DNA of 31,986 nucleotides from RGIG3528 sp964653855 (GCA_964653855.1 CAZZFV010000025.1:1-31986); one strand, 5' to 3'; positions 1-8,878 are shown, numbered from the stretch's first letter. Notes: generated from the sequence alone by a model not told the origin. Numbers and translations: made by a program.

Positions 1-9
1 CAAAATTTC

Positions 10-38
10 TTGCCATTAATCCGATATTGCATCATAAT
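10..38 (+). promoter_or_regulatory. Candidate sigma-A promoter for the FliK-like gene
   Basis: TTGCCA (10-15) and CATAAT (33-38) are separated by 17 bp, and the first downstream gene begins at 101 behind a GGAGG site. Both boxes are one or two bases off consensus. No sigma-28-type flagellar promoter was recognised here. Sequence inference only. Confidence 0.4.
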
Positions 39-100
39 TATAAAAAACCAAAAATTGCTTTTCTCTAATCGATTATCGCTTAAATCCCCGGAGGTTTTCT

Positions 101-1750
101 ATGGCAAACGTTCTTACGGAACTCCTGAAAAATTTATATAAAAATCCGGACACATACCAAGAATCGTCTAAGAACATCGGGCTTACGGCGAAAAATACGC
201 ATGTGTCCGGAGTAAACGATGCTTTGTCAAATTTTCATGCAATCACGGATACCGGCATAATCAGTGGGCTCATTACCGATATAAGAAGAGACAGTATCAC
301 GCTTTTACTTGAACACAGCGAATCACTTACAGCGCGTCTCACAGCTCCCCTTCCGCTTTCGATCGGCGAAACCGCTTCGTTTACGGTCACAAAGAAGGAC
401 GGAAATCAAATTTTTTTAAGCTTGTGCAAAAATAACGACGTTAAAGACAGTCCGATACTCTTAAATTCAGAAAACATATTAAAAAAATTGGGATTTACGG
501 TATCCGAAAAGAACATTGAAATCGTTAAAAATCTGTTGGAGCTTAAGGCGCCCATATCAAAGGAAAATATAAAAAACATCGTTTCGCTTTCGGGGAAATT
601 TCCGGATGCGTCGGTTTCAGATTTTATATTGCTCAAAGGTGCGGACATTCCCGTAACCGAAGACAATTTAAATTTGGTTAACAATTTTTCGGAAAGCATA
701 ATTTCGGAAGCGAAAAATGCGATCAACGAAATTGCGGAAGCAATAAACAAAGAAACAAATCCCGCGGTGCGAAATGAACTTAAAAACGAATTTAATGAAA
801 CGCTCCGTGGCTTTTTTATGGATTCAGCGGGAAATTTTACGGAAAATTCAGCAGAGAATACGGCAGGAAATTTGACAAGTGCTTCCGGATACACGGAAGT
901 AATTTCCGTATTCGAAAGCGGTAATCGCATTTCTGACGGCAATTTAAGTCATGGATACGGTTCCGAACCTGTTACACAGGATATTCTTGATGCACAAGAT
1001 TTAAATTTTCCTGTTTCCGATGCGGCTGCCTTACCCGCTTCTTCCGATGCCGGATCCGCCTTAAAAAGTTCACTCTCGGAAATTCCGCAAAAATCCGATT
1101 TAAAAGATAATTCGGCAAATGATTTAAAAGAAAATTTAAACGACTCTTTTAAATCCCTCTTTTTGGCGCCCGAAAAAATATCTCAAAAAGAAAACTTGCA
1201 AAAAATCAACAAGCGCCTCTTGGCGCTTACTTCCGCAATTCAAAAACTGTCACAAAAAATCGCGGAAACAAAAGACAATGACACCGAAGCCCAAGAATTA
1301 TCGCATACAGAGCGTCTTATAGCGCATGCAAAGCTTGCCGATTTTGTAAATTCCGTTTTTCCTTTTATGTTTGTTCCCGTTTCTTTTAAAAACGAAAACA
1401 CCGAATCCGAGCTTTATGTATATGAGAAAAAAAAGAATTTTAGGGATTCCGATTCCGTAAGCGTGTGTTTGCACCTTGCAATGAAAAAGCTCGGCGACAC
1501 GGATATATTTATCACGCTCTCCGGGCAAAATTTAACCGTAAACATATCCGCCGCAAACGAAGCATCAAAAAAAGTATTTGAAAGCGAAATCGATACGCTC
1601 TCAAATACTTTAAACGAAAAAGGTTTTAAATTAACGTGTTCCGTAGGTGTTACAAAAGAAAAAATAACCGGCCCCGCAAAACTTTTAAATTTTATCGACA
1701 CGTGCGATAAAAGCGACACACAAAATTACACGTTTGACGTGAGAACATAA
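101..1750 (+). CDS. FliK-like flagellar hook-length control protein (DUF6240-like)
   Basis: A 549-residue protein without signal peptide or membrane helix. The ATG follows GGAGG with 6 nt spacing. Residues about 150-215 hold repeats of a helix followed by 'P-I/V-S/T-x-E/D-N' (APISKEN, IPVTEDN), a pattern I associate with clostridial flagellar hook-length proteins annotated DUF6240. The middle (about 240-380) is Ser/Asn/Ala-rich and probably disordered. The last 130 residues resemble the FliK C-terminal domain: alternating hydrophobic strands, a 'NLTVNISAANEASKKVFE' helix and a final 'GFKLTCSVGV' strand. FliK measures hook length and switches the export specificity of the flagellar secretion apparatus. 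The gene stands alone on the plus strand, converging on the beta-galactosidase gene 23 bp away; no other flagellar gene is in view. Function is inferred from pattern, not from a catalytic motif. Confidence 0.55.
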   Translation: MANVLTELLKNLYKNPDTYQESSKNIGLTAKNTHVSGVNDALSNFHAITDTGIISGLITDIRRDSITLLLEHSESLTARLTAPLPLSIGETASFTVTKKDGNQIFLSLCKNNDVKDSPILLNSENILKKLGFTVSEKNIEIVKNLLELKAPISKENIKNIVSLSGKFPDASVSDFILLKGADIPVTEDNLNLVNNFSESIISEAKNAINEIAEAINKETNPAVRNELKNEFNETLRGFFMDSAGNFTENSAENTAGNLTSASGYTEVISVFESGNRISDGNLSHGYGSEPVTQDILDAQDLNFPVSDAAALPASSDAGSALKSSLSEIPQKSDLKDNSANDLKENLNDSFKSLFLAPEKISQKENLQKINKRLLALTSAIQKLSQKIAETKDNDTEAQELSHTERLIAHAKLADFVNSVFPFMFVPVSFKNENTESELYVYEKKKNFRDSDSVSVCLHLAMKKLGDTDIFITLSGQNLTVNISAANEASKKVFESEIDTLSNTLNEKGFKLTCSVGVTKEKITGPAKLLNFIDTCDKSDTQNYTFDVRT

Positions 1751-1773
1751 ATCAAACCTATCACTCAAGCCAA

Positions 1774-4773
1774 TCAAATTCCCGCAATAAAGAATTCAAA
1801 ATGCATTTCACCGTCGCTCTTTATAAGATACTTGTCATGAGTTCTTGCGCCCCATGAGTCGTCGCCGCCGACACCCATTTGAATCTTGTTTATACGGATT
1901 ATCGTGTAATGAATGTCGGGAAGTTCATACATGTGTTTCGCGTTTTCAAGTTCGTTCGGAGTGAAAGGCAAAACAGACATTTCAAAATCATTGCCCGCAA
2001 ACAAAATTCCGTGTCCGAGTCTGTCCGTGATTTGCGCAAATCTCACACCCGTACGGTTTCCGCATTCCTGCGGCATAAGGTACGGAGTCACGTTTTCGGA
2101 AGACTTAAATTCATATACGCCGAGCCTTGCGCCCATACGCCTGTCAAGCATGCATTCGTCCGGTCCTTCACCGTAATAACGCACGTTTTCGTAATCTGCG
2201 GGAAGCGTAAACATGAGTCCGAATTCGGGGATGTCGGGCATATCCTTTACACCCTTATAATCCATATCGACTTTTATTATTCCGTTATCATGCACGGTGT
2301 ATGACACATAAAGCTCTGCGCCTGCGATCTCCGGAAGACGGTACTTCATTGTAATCCTGTTTCCTTCCGCCTTAAAATCCGAGATACCCGCATAATCCGA
2401 CGCAATCTTCCATTTTCCGAGACGTGCGGGGTTATTGTTACCCATGTCGTTGTCCGTGGGCGCACGCCAGAAGTTAGGCTTCGGGCTTAAGAAAAAGAAC
2501 TCTTTTCCTTTTACGTTCATCGAAAGGAAGCCGCCGTTTCTCTTTGAAAAGATATATTGAAAATCATCGCCGTGAAATGCAACATTGTAGTCACAGTCGA
2601 CTTTCTTTACTTCTCTTAACGCCGTGCCCACATTGTCACACAACATATCAAATCCGGCATTTTCTGTATTTACGTTAAATGTATATTCACCGAACGCGAC
2701 TTCAAATCCCGCTTCTGCCCATTCTGTATCATAGGCATACGTAAAAGACACGTTTATCGTATATTCGCCGGGGCAATCAAAATATTCGGAATCGTCTTCA
2801 AATAACTTGATTTCCGTCGTTTCTCCGGGAGCCAGATACACATTTTTTACTTCTGTGTTCACCGTTTCTCCGTTACGCAAAACGGTCACAAAACAGTTAA
2901 ATTCAAAAAGATCAGTAAACAGATAATAATTTGTGATTTCCGCCGTATAACGGTTTACCTTTATCCCGATGTTTTGGTAATGATATTTTACTTCCTGCAT
3001 CTTGGGAGAATTCGTTCTGTCCGCAAAAACAATTCCGTCACCGCAAAAATTATAGTCGTTCGGCTTGTCTCCGAAATCTCCGCCGTATCCCATATATTCT
3101 TCGCCGTAGCGATTTTTCTTCACAAACGCCTGATCGATATAGTCCCAGATAAATCCGCCCTGGTACTTATCGATTTCATGAGTCATACGGGTGTACTCGT
3201 CCATTGCCCCAAGCGAATTTCCCATTGCATGCATGTATTCGCACAAAATAAACGGCTTTTCGGGATGCTCTTCGATAAACTTTCTTAAATCCCAAGGCTT
3301 TGTATACATTTGACTCTCGACATCCGACGTCTCGTTATAGGTTCTTTCGTGGCATATTCCTTCATAATGCACAAGTCTTGTGTTGTCGCGCTCCTTAAAG
3401 AGCTTTGACATAAGATAAATATTTTCTCCGCCGCAAGACTCGTTGCCGCATGACCAAAAGAGCACACACGCATGGTTTTTGTCGCGTTCCTGCATCGAAC
3501 GCGCTCTGTCAAGACATGCCGTGCGCCACGTGGGATCACTTCCCGGGAGCGTGGTTTCGGTGGGGCGCCCTATAACCGACCATGTGCCGTGAGTTTCCAG
3601 GTTGCACTCGTCGATCACATAGATTCCGTACTTGTCGCACAAATCGTAAAAAAACGTTTGATCGGGATAATGACACGTACGAACGGCATTTATGTTATGC
3701 CTCTTCATATTTATGATATCGCGCTCGGTATCCGCATACGAAACCGTGCGTCCCGTGTCCGCACTCATTTCATGGCGGTTTACTCCGTTAAAAACAATTC
3801 TCTTTCCGTTGAGCGTAAGAACGCCGTTTGATATTTCAAAACGCCTGAATCCGATTTTTTGTTCGGATTTTTCGATTATTTCACCCGGCTCCGTTTTAAG
3901 AGTTATCTTTAAATCATAGAGTTCGGGATGTTCCGCACTCCATGCGTCGACGTCGTCGCAATTAAGAGTACAGTTATAGACTCCGTCCGTAACCCTGATT
4001 TCTTGTTTTACGATTTCCCTGCACCCCGAAATCACCGTAATTTCCGCAATCGCATTTAATTTTTTCGGAGATTTTATTGTAAACTCGAGATCCACCTTTC
4101 CGGTCTCGTTATCCTTATTTAAAATTCCTTTCGCAAATATGTCAAAAACCGTGATTTCCGGAACAAAATAAACAAATACATCCCTGAAAAGCCCCGAAAA
4201 CCTGAAAAAGTCCTGATCCTCAAGCCACGAGCTCGACGTAAATCTGTAAGTCTGTACGGCAAGGCGGTTTATGTTGTCATAATCGACCGCATCCGTAAGT
4301 TCAAAATCATGAGGTGTAAACGAGTCTTCGGAATATCCGATAAATTTCCCGTTAAGCCATACGGCAATTCCGCTTTCGGCGCCTTGGAAGCTTACAAAAA
4401 CTCTTTTTCCTTTGTTCTTTTTGTCAAGCTTAAATTCCTTTACATAGCTTGCCGTCGGATTAAATTCCGTAGGCACTTCCCCGTTCTTTAAATCCTCATG
4501 TCCGTCCCAGGGGTACATAAAGTTATTGTAGGCGGGATGACCGTAGCCTTGCATTTCGATCGACAAAGGCACGGTCACATTATCAAATGCCGAAATATCG
4601 TAATCGTTATTTTGAAATCCTTTGGGCGCCGTATTCAAATTTTTTGCGTAATGCATTTTCCATGTGCCGTTTAAAGATATTTTTTCGTTTGACGACTTGT
4701 GGGAAGAATGTGCGGGAACACGGTTAACGTTTACGGTTTCTATGTCTTTCAAAAAATCATAATTCATTTCCAT
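1774..4773 (-). CDS. lacZ: Beta-galactosidase, glycoside hydrolase family 2 (LacZ type)
   Basis: A 999-residue cytoplasmic enzyme that hydrolyses lactose and other beta-galactosides. The start is the ATG at 4773, which has an AAAGGAG site; an in-frame start 12 codons upstream has no ribosome site. Order: jelly-roll sugar-binding domain ('TVPLSIEMQGYGHPAYNN'), immunoglobulin-like domain, TIM barrel and a C-terminal beta-sandwich ending in 'DDSWGARTHDKYLI'. The acid/base Glu is residue 445 in 'WSCGNESCGG' and the nucleophile Glu is residue 512 in 'CEYMHAMGNS'. Both fit GH2, and the length is close to E. coli LacZ (1024). There is no signal peptide, so a permease must act elsewhere. It lies 43 bp downstream of the PHP-domain gene on the same strand and may be cotranscribed. 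Confidence 0.93.
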   Translation of the reverse strand: MEMNYDFLKDIETVNVNRVPAHSSHKSSNEKISLNGTWKMHYAKNLNTAPKGFQNNDYDISAFDNVTVPLSIEMQGYGHPAYNNFMYPWDGHEDLKNGEVPTEFNPTASYVKEFKLDKKNKGKRVFVSFQGAESGIAVWLNGKFIGYSEDSFTPHDFELTDAVDYDNINRLAVQTYRFTSSSWLEDQDFFRFSGLFRDVFVYFVPEITVFDIFAKGILNKDNETGKVDLEFTIKSPKKLNAIAEITVISGCREIVKQEIRVTDGVYNCTLNCDDVDAWSAEHPELYDLKITLKTEPGEIIEKSEQKIGFRRFEISNGVLTLNGKRIVFNGVNRHEMSADTGRTVSYADTERDIINMKRHNINAVRTCHYPDQTFFYDLCDKYGIYVIDECNLETHGTWSVIGRPTETTLPGSDPTWRTACLDRARSMQERDKNHACVLFWSCGNESCGGENIYLMSKLFKERDNTRLVHYEGICHERTYNETSDVESQMYTKPWDLRKFIEEHPEKPFILCEYMHAMGNSLGAMDEYTRMTHEIDKYQGGFIWDYIDQAFVKKNRYGEEYMGYGGDFGDKPNDYNFCGDGIVFADRTNSPKMQEVKYHYQNIGIKVNRYTAEITNYYLFTDLFEFNCFVTVLRNGETVNTEVKNVYLAPGETTEIKLFEDDSEYFDCPGEYTINVSFTYAYDTEWAEAGFEVAFGEYTFNVNTENAGFDMLCDNVGTALREVKKVDCDYNVAFHGDDFQYIFSKRNGGFLSMNVKGKEFFFLSPKPNFWRAPTDNDMGNNNPARLGKWKIASDYAGISDFKAEGNRITMKYRLPEIAGAELYVSYTVHDNGIIKVDMDYKGVKDMPDIPEFGLMFTLPADYENVRYYGEGPDECMLDRRMGARLGVYEFKSSENVTPYLMPQECGNRTGVRFAQITDRLGHGILFAGNDFEMSVLPFTPNELENAKHMYELPDIHYTIIRINKIQMGVGGDDSWGARTHDKYLIKSDGEMHFEFFIAGI

Positions 4774-4786
4774 AATACTTTCTCCT

Positions 4787-4846
4787 TTATTCGATACATT
4801 TTTTAACAATTTCGAATTATCCGATACATTTTCTTACCGATTCCAA
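4787..4846. repeat. Imperfect 30-bp tandem duplication across the PHP stop codon
   Basis: Bases 4787-4816 and 4817-4846 match at about 23 of 30 positions and share CGATACATT. The copy at 4817-4846 holds the last codons and TAA stop of the PHP gene; the other lies in the gap before lacZ. Counted by eye. Confidence 0.5.
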
Positions 4847-5686
4847 ATAACTCTCGGGAACCTTTAAATTGCCGCGTCCGATACCGATTTTGATATCCGG
4901 CTTGTTTTCACCGTGAAAGTCCGATCCTCCGCTTGTCGCAAGAGAATATATTTTTGCAAACCCGAGCAAAGTGTCCTTATCCCCTTCTTTGTTCGTCGAA
5001 TGAAGCACTTCTATGCCCTTTAATCCTGCGGGAACAAGTATATCTTTTAAAAGCACGTTTATTTCGTCCAAACTCAAATCATAAAGCATGGGATGCGCGA
5101 GTATCGGCACACCGCCCGCCTTAAGTATTGTTTTAACCGTACGCTCGGGTGTCAAATACGCCCTCGGAACATAGCACACCGCGCTTCTGTCAAGATACCT
5201 TTTAAATGCCTCGTTTTTGTCCTTCACATAGCCTTTTTCCGTAAGCACCCTCGCAAAATGCGCTCTCGTGATTACTGTGTCGGGATTGCCTTCTTGTAAT
5301 TCTTCGATTGTCATGTGAATTCCGAGTTCATCAAACTTTGAAAGCATCTTAAGATTTCTTTCTTCACGCTTAAAAACGGTTTCATCCAAAGTTGCTTGCA
5401 ATTCTTCATTTTCGGGATCGATAAAAAGTCCCAAAATATGAATGTCCCGATTTTTATATCCCGCCGAAATTTCGATTCCCGGAACAAATTCCGTATCGAC
5501 GGTTTTATCGCTTTCCTTTAACTTTTTAAGTTCTGCCGCCGCCTCTTTTATTCCGCGCGTCGTGTCGTGATCCGTAAGCGCAAAAGCTTTTAAGCGTGCT
5601 TCTGTCGCAAGACGCACGACTTCCGCAGGCGTACACGTTCCGTCCGACGCCGTCGAATGGGTATGAAGATCAACATATCTTTGCAT
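4817..5686 (-). CDS. PHP-domain metal-dependent phosphoesterase
   Basis: A 289-residue cytoplasmic protein of the PHP (polymerase and histidinol phosphatase) superfamily, closest to the TrpH/RNase AM branch that hydrolyses 3',5'-nucleoside bisphosphates or trims RNA 5' ends. Metal-binding motifs in order: 'DLHTHSTASDG' (residues 6-16), 'LTDHDTTRG', 'GIEIS', 'ILAHP' and 'GSDFHGE'. The start is the ATG at 5686, with GGAGG 6 nt upstream and the PHP motif beginning at once; the open frame extends 40 codons further but that part looks non-coding. lacZ follows on the same strand. The exact substrate cannot be told from sequence. Confidence 0.85.
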   Translation of the reverse strand: MQRYVDLHTHSTASDGTCTPAEVVRLATEARLKAFALTDHDTTRGIKEAAAELKKLKESDKTVDTEFVPGIEISAGYKNRDIHILGLFIDPENEELQATLDETVFKREERNLKMLSKFDELGIHMTIEELQEGNPDTVITRAHFARVLTEKGYVKDKNEAFKRYLDRSAVCYVPRAYLTPERTVKTILKAGGVPILAHPMLYDLSLDEINVLLKDILVPAGLKGIEVLHSTNKEGDKDTLLGFAKIYSLATSGGSDFHGENKPDIKIGIGRGNLKVPESYLESVRKCIG

Positions 5687-5749
5687 TCTCTGCCTCCGTT
5701 TTTTTCTTCGGGTTTTGTGAAACCATTGCAACTTAAAAAAAAACTCATA

Positions 5750-5792
5750 TATAAAATTCAGCTGCCGCGTACCGCAAGTACTCTCACAGCTG
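5750..5792 (-). terminator. Candidate terminator after the six-helix membrane protein gene
   Basis: Arms CAGCTG at 5759-5764 and 5787-5792 enclose an inner GTAC/GTAC stem, and a short T-rich run follows on the minus strand (5750-5758). The U tract is short. It lies 45 bp beyond the membrane protein stop and about 70 bp before the PHP start. The rest of this 151-bp gap shows only the PHP ribosome site. Confidence 0.4.
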
Positions 5793-5837
5793 ATCAAAGT
5801 ATTCATAAATTCATTTTAAAAGTCCGATTACAATATT

Positions 5838-6542
5838 TCAAAGCGCTTCTTCCTCATCCTGTACTTTTTCTTTACTCAAAACCGTTATTTCGTAATCCGC
5901 CCTCTTTATCATGTAGAGTGCGATTCCGATCGTCGAAAAAAGTACCGCCGCACCCGATACGGATGTTACGATTCTTCTCAATCTTTCCGTATTTTCATGT
6001 CCGAATGCGGAAAACATCGCGGTTTCAAGCGAAAGCACGGATACAAATGCCGCTATAAGATTCACTACCTTTGCGGCGGAAAGAAGCGGACTATTATAAC
6101 GCCTATACATTATCACGTTTACGATTGCCGTCACCGTAAATATCGTTGTCATGACCGAAAGCCCGATTGTATATATATAATTATAAGAAAATCCCATATC
6201 GTCAATCACGATAAGACAGACTATGACCGCAAGAAAAAGATTCATCGGAATGAATAAATACCCGCACAGCCTGTATCTTTTATATTCCGTGATTATGTTT
6301 CTTGCTTCCTTCGTAATGGCCTCGCAGTTCAAAACAAGTGCGCGTATCAGCACCAAAAAGAAATAATATCCCGCAAGCGAATAAAACCAAAGCGACTTAT
6401 ACGTGATTCCCGACGCAAGCTGGATCAAAGCCATCATGAAATTCATGACTATCGAAAAATAAAGGGATATCTCGGTTCTGAGCCTTTCGTTTGTGCTTAT
6501 GAGCGTTGCCGTTTTTAAGACAAACCTTTCAAACTTCCTCAT
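5838..6542 (-). CDS. Six-helix integral membrane protein of unknown function
   Basis: A 234-residue protein with about six predicted membrane helices (near 27-45, 52-71, 93-113, 121-145, 157-178 and 192-212), a basic N-terminus and an acidic tail (KVQDEEEAL). I do not recognise the family and see no motif that names a substrate. Its ATG overlaps the stop of the upstream GNAT gene by 4 nt (ATGA), so the two are almost surely translationally coupled. That partner also ends in membrane helices, so the two products may meet in the membrane; this is inference. Confidence 0.8.
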   Translation of the reverse strand: MRKFERFVLKTATLISTNERLRTEISLYFSIVMNFMMALIQLASGITYKSLWFYSLAGYYFFLVLIRALVLNCEAITKEARNIITEYKRYRLCGYLFIPMNLFLAVIVCLIVIDDMGFSYNYIYTIGLSVMTTIFTVTAIVNVIMYRRYNSPLLSAAKVVNLIAAFVSVLSLETAMFSAFGHENTERLRRIVTSVSGAAVLFSTIGIALYMIKRADYEITVLSKEKVQDEEEAL

Positions 6543-7192
6543 GCCGTAACCGTTATCCGTTTTCTTCTTTTTGCCCTGTAGATATCGTATATAACACCCA
6601 CAAGTGCGATTACGGCGGTCACAACAAGGAGCATTATATAGGGCGAAGTCATCTTAAGTATAAGATAGGCAATCAAATCAAGTGCAACAATAATCGCAAT
6701 CAATACGGGACTTTGGTAGCTTTGCCTTTTTTCGATTTTGTATCTCGGTCCGTCCTGACCGTTCGCAAACATCACAAATCCGTTGTTTTCCAAAACTCTT
6801 TGGGCGGCAATGTTGCCGGGTGCGGTTTCTCCTATCGCAACAAACACGTCTTTTTGCGAAAACGCCCAATTTATTACCGCGCTGAGTGCTTCCGTCATGT
6901 AACCCTGTCTTTGCATGCCGGGTAACATAGCATATCTCACTTCCACGACGCCGTTCTTTTCGGGTCCCTTAAACGAAATATCTCCGAGCGCCTTTTGATT
7001 TTCTTTTAAAATTATCTTCCACGGTGTGAACCAGATATAATCCTCCGGCTCATCCTCGCAATTTTTAAGCATCTCCTTGTATGCTTTTTTTGCTTCCTCG
7101 TTTTTTTCTTCTTTTATCTGTAATTCCAATTCTTCTTCTGTCATAGGAACAATAAAAAGTCTTTCGGTTTTTAAACAGATTTGCCCTTTCAA
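6539..7192 (-). CDS. GNAT N-acetyltransferase fused to a C-terminal membrane hairpin
   Basis: 217 residues. Residues 6-152 are a RimJ/RimL-like GNAT fold: 'LKTERLFIVPM' at the start, 'ALGDISFKG', 'VEVRYAMLPGMQRQGYMTEA' (acetyl-CoA loop near 92-101) and 'NIAAQRVLENNGF'. Residues 161-180 and 184-204 are two hydrophobic helices followed by a basic tail (RAKRRKR), so the enzyme domain should face the cytoplasm, anchored by its C-terminus. The start is TTG at 7192 with GGAGG 8 nt upstream; no better ATG precedes the GNAT fold. It overlaps the six-helix protein gene downstream by 4 nt. The substrate is unknown; GNAT proteins of this branch often acetylate proteins or small amines. Confidence 0.8.
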   Translation of the reverse strand: MKGQICLKTERLFIVPMTEEELELQIKEEKNEEAKKAYKEMLKNCEDEPEDYIWFTPWKIILKENQKALGDISFKGPEKNGVVEVRYAMLPGMQRQGYMTEALSAVINWAFSQKDVFVAIGETAPGNIAAQRVLENNGFVMFANGQDGPRYKIEKRQSYQSPVLIAIIVALDLIAYLILKMTSPYIMLLVVTAVIALVGVIYDIYRAKRRKRITVTA

Positions 7193-7248
7193 AATTCAAT
7201 CCTCCGTTTCAATCGACTTTATAAGCGTATTTCCCCAATTCCCCGCAA

Positions 7249-7257
7249 TTATAACAA
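7249..7257 (-). promoter_or_regulatory. Candidate extended -10 promoter for the GNAT-membrane protein pair
   Basis: On the minus strand TGT directly precedes a perfect TATAAT, forming an extended -10 element. No good -35 box lies 16-18 bp upstream. It sits about 57 bp before the TTG start at 7192. Confidence 0.45.
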
Positions 7258-7336
7258 ATATCGCACAAAAACGCCATATTACCCCAAAAAAACTTGTGAA
7301 AACTTTAATCGATTTTTGAGACTCTTGTCTCGCAAT

Positions 7337-7825
7337 TTAATCAAGTATCGTTTCCATAGCCGTCAAATACGGCTTCATCCCCATTTTTTCGTAAAAAACA
7401 CGCGCACCGGGATTACATTCCCACACATGAAGCGTTACGGAATGACATCCGATTTTTTTTGCATATTCCTTTACGTAACCGAACAATTTTTCGCCTACAC
7501 CCATGCGCCTTGAATTCTCATCGACGCAAATATCGTCTATATACAAGTCAGTTCTCTTTGTGAGAGATCTTTTTCCGTTACTTTTTGTGATTTCCGTCAT
7601 TGCGTATCCGATCACAAGGTCGTTATCTTTTAAAGCAGCCACAAACACGGGGCGTGACGGATCACTTAAAATTTCCTTTAAATCTTCCTTTTCGTACTTT
7701 CTTCTTCCGTCAATAAAAAGATCCGGACGCTTTTCGGCGTGTACGTGGTTTACCTCTGTGAGAAGCTCCAAAATTCTCTCAATATCTTTTTCTTCCGCTT
7801 TTCTGACCAAAATATCGTTATTCAT
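7337..7825 (-). CDS. GNAT family N-acetyltransferase
   Basis: A 162-residue single-domain acetyltransferase. It shows the N-terminal 'VRKAEEKDIERILELL', the beta4 strand 'LYIDDICVDENSRRMGVGEKLF' with the R-x-x-G-x-G/A acetyl-CoA loop, 'VTLHVWECNPGARVFYEKMGMKP' and a C-terminal strand, all typical of the GNAT fold. The ATG at 7825 is preferred over a GTG three codons earlier because a GGTGA stretch precedes the ATG; both ribosome sites are weak. It follows the TtcA-like gene by 24 bp and is probably cotranscribed with it. Substrate unknown. Confidence 0.82.
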   Translation of the reverse strand: MNNDILVRKAEEKDIERILELLTEVNHVHAEKRPDLFIDGRRKYEKEDLKEILSDPSRPVFVAALKDNDLVIGYAMTEITKSNGKRSLTKRTDLYIDDICVDENSRRMGVGEKLFGYVKEYAKKIGCHSVTLHVWECNPGARVFYEKMGMKPYLTAMETILD

Positions 7826-7849
7826 AAATTTCACCGTTTCTTTTTTCTG

Positions 7850-8713
7850 TTACTCTTCCGTATTTTTTCGTGTGTCATAATCGTCAAGAAAATTATGCAC
7901 CACTCCGTCCTGTTTGTATGCGATAACCGTGCTTAAGTTAACATTCGTCACACTGTTAAAAATATTGCTTTCCACAAAAGGATTTGTTTTTTTGAGTTCT
8001 TTTATCAGATTTTTTACTTCTTTTCTCTTCGACATGCTTTCATGCGTGTTTGTGTCGTATTGAAGCTGCTCCGTAAAACGGCATGCGCATTGAAGAAACT
8101 TAAGGTCGTTATAGTCGCGCCACGAAATAATGTCTTCCTCGCGGACAAGATAGAGTGGACGAATCAGTTCCATTCCCGGAAAATTTGTCGAATGAAGCTT
8201 CGGCATCATCGTTTGCACCTGTGCTCCGTACAGCATTCCCATAAGAATCGTCTCAATCACGTCGTCATAATGATGCCCGAGCGCAATTTTATTGCATCCC
8301 ATGTTTTTTGCCATGTTGTAAAGGTGCCCTCTTCTCATCCTCGCACACAAGTAGCATGGCGATTTTTCTATGTTTACGACAGATTCAAATATGTCTGTTT
8401 CAAAAATATTTATAGGAACATGTAATTTCTTCGCATTTTCCTCGATAAGCTCACGGTTTTTCTTGTTGTACCCGGGGTCCATCACGATAAAACACAAATC
8501 GAATTCAAATTTGTTGTGACGTTTTAATTCCTGAAAACACTTTGCCATAAGCCAGGAATCTTTTCCGCCCGAAATACATACGGCAATTTTGTCATTCGGC
8601 TTTACGAGCTCGTATTCGCGAATCGCACGCGTAAAATTACACCAAATCGCCTTATGAAATTTTTTTCTTATGCTTTCTTCGACTTTTTCGTAATACTCAA
8701 GCTCTTTTTGCAT
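7850..8713 (-). CDS. ttcA: TtcA-like tRNA 2-thiolation enzyme (PP-loop ATPase)
   Basis: 287 residues, of the TtcA/TtuA family that activates a tRNA base with ATP and replaces oxygen with sulfur (TtcA makes 2-thiocytidine at position 32). The PP-loop 'SGGKDS' is at 48-53. Cysteines at 120 and 123 ('SPCYLCARMRRG') and in 'LQCACRF' (209, 211) match the three Cys that hold the Fe-S cluster in TtcA. 'ALGHHYDDVIET' is the conserved second motif. The ATG has GGAG 8 nt upstream. Length is near E. coli TtcA (311). Clostridial members often lack direct proof of the C32 target, so the target base is less sure than the chemistry. Confidence 0.82.
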   Translation of the reverse strand: MQKELEYYEKVEESIRKKFHKAIWCNFTRAIREYELVKPNDKIAVCISGGKDSWLMAKCFQELKRHNKFEFDLCFIVMDPGYNKKNRELIEENAKKLHVPINIFETDIFESVVNIEKSPCYLCARMRRGHLYNMAKNMGCNKIALGHHYDDVIETILMGMLYGAQVQTMMPKLHSTNFPGMELIRPLYLVREEDIISWRDYNDLKFLQCACRFTEQLQYDTNTHESMSKRKEVKNLIKELKKTNPFVESNIFNSVTNVNLSTVIAYKQDGVVHNFLDDYDTRKNTEE

Positions 8714-8747
8714 GTAAATTTCTCCGTATCAAAAGTTCACGTTCGGT

Positions 8748-8775
8748 ATTTTATCACAAAAATTCTTGTTTTCAA
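8748..8775 (-). promoter_or_regulatory. Candidate promoter for the TtcA-like gene
   Basis: On the minus strand TTGAAA and TAAAAT are separated by 16 bp, each one base from consensus, 35 bp upstream of the ATG at 8713. It lies back-to-back with a plus-strand promoter for the DUF5688 gene. Confidence 0.5.
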
Positions 8776-8808
8776 TATCCTGCCCCCTGCGCTTCCGATA
8801 AAAATATG

Positions 8809-8837
8809 TTGCATAATTTTAATTTTTATTATATGAT
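8809..8837 (+). promoter_or_regulatory. Candidate promoter for the DUF5688 gene
   Basis: TTGCAT (8809-8814) and TATGAT (8832-8837) with 17-bp spacing in an AT-rich stretch. The predicted transcript has a leader of about 46 nt before the TTG start at 8890. Confidence 0.5.
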
Positions 8838-8860
8838 TTCTTTCGCAACAAACGGTACTG

Positions 8861-8878
8861 CACTTTTTTTTAAAAGTG
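8861..8878 (+). promoter_or_regulatory. Small hairpin abutting the DUF5688 ribosome site
   Basis: CACTTTT (8861-8867) and AAAAGTG (8872-8878) can form a 7-bp stem with a TTTT loop. Its last base is the first G of the GGAGG site (8878-8882). It could tune translation, but the stem is mostly A-U and weak. Confidence 0.3.

Noticed and set aside
406..942. 178-codon minus-strand frame
   Set aside because: Antisense to the FliK-like gene; composition mirrors the Ser/Asn-rich coding strand.
7317..7332. GAGAC/GTCTC hairpin after the GNAT gene as a terminator
   Set aside because: Five-base arms, and no T run follows on the minus strand; it is not a convincing terminator.
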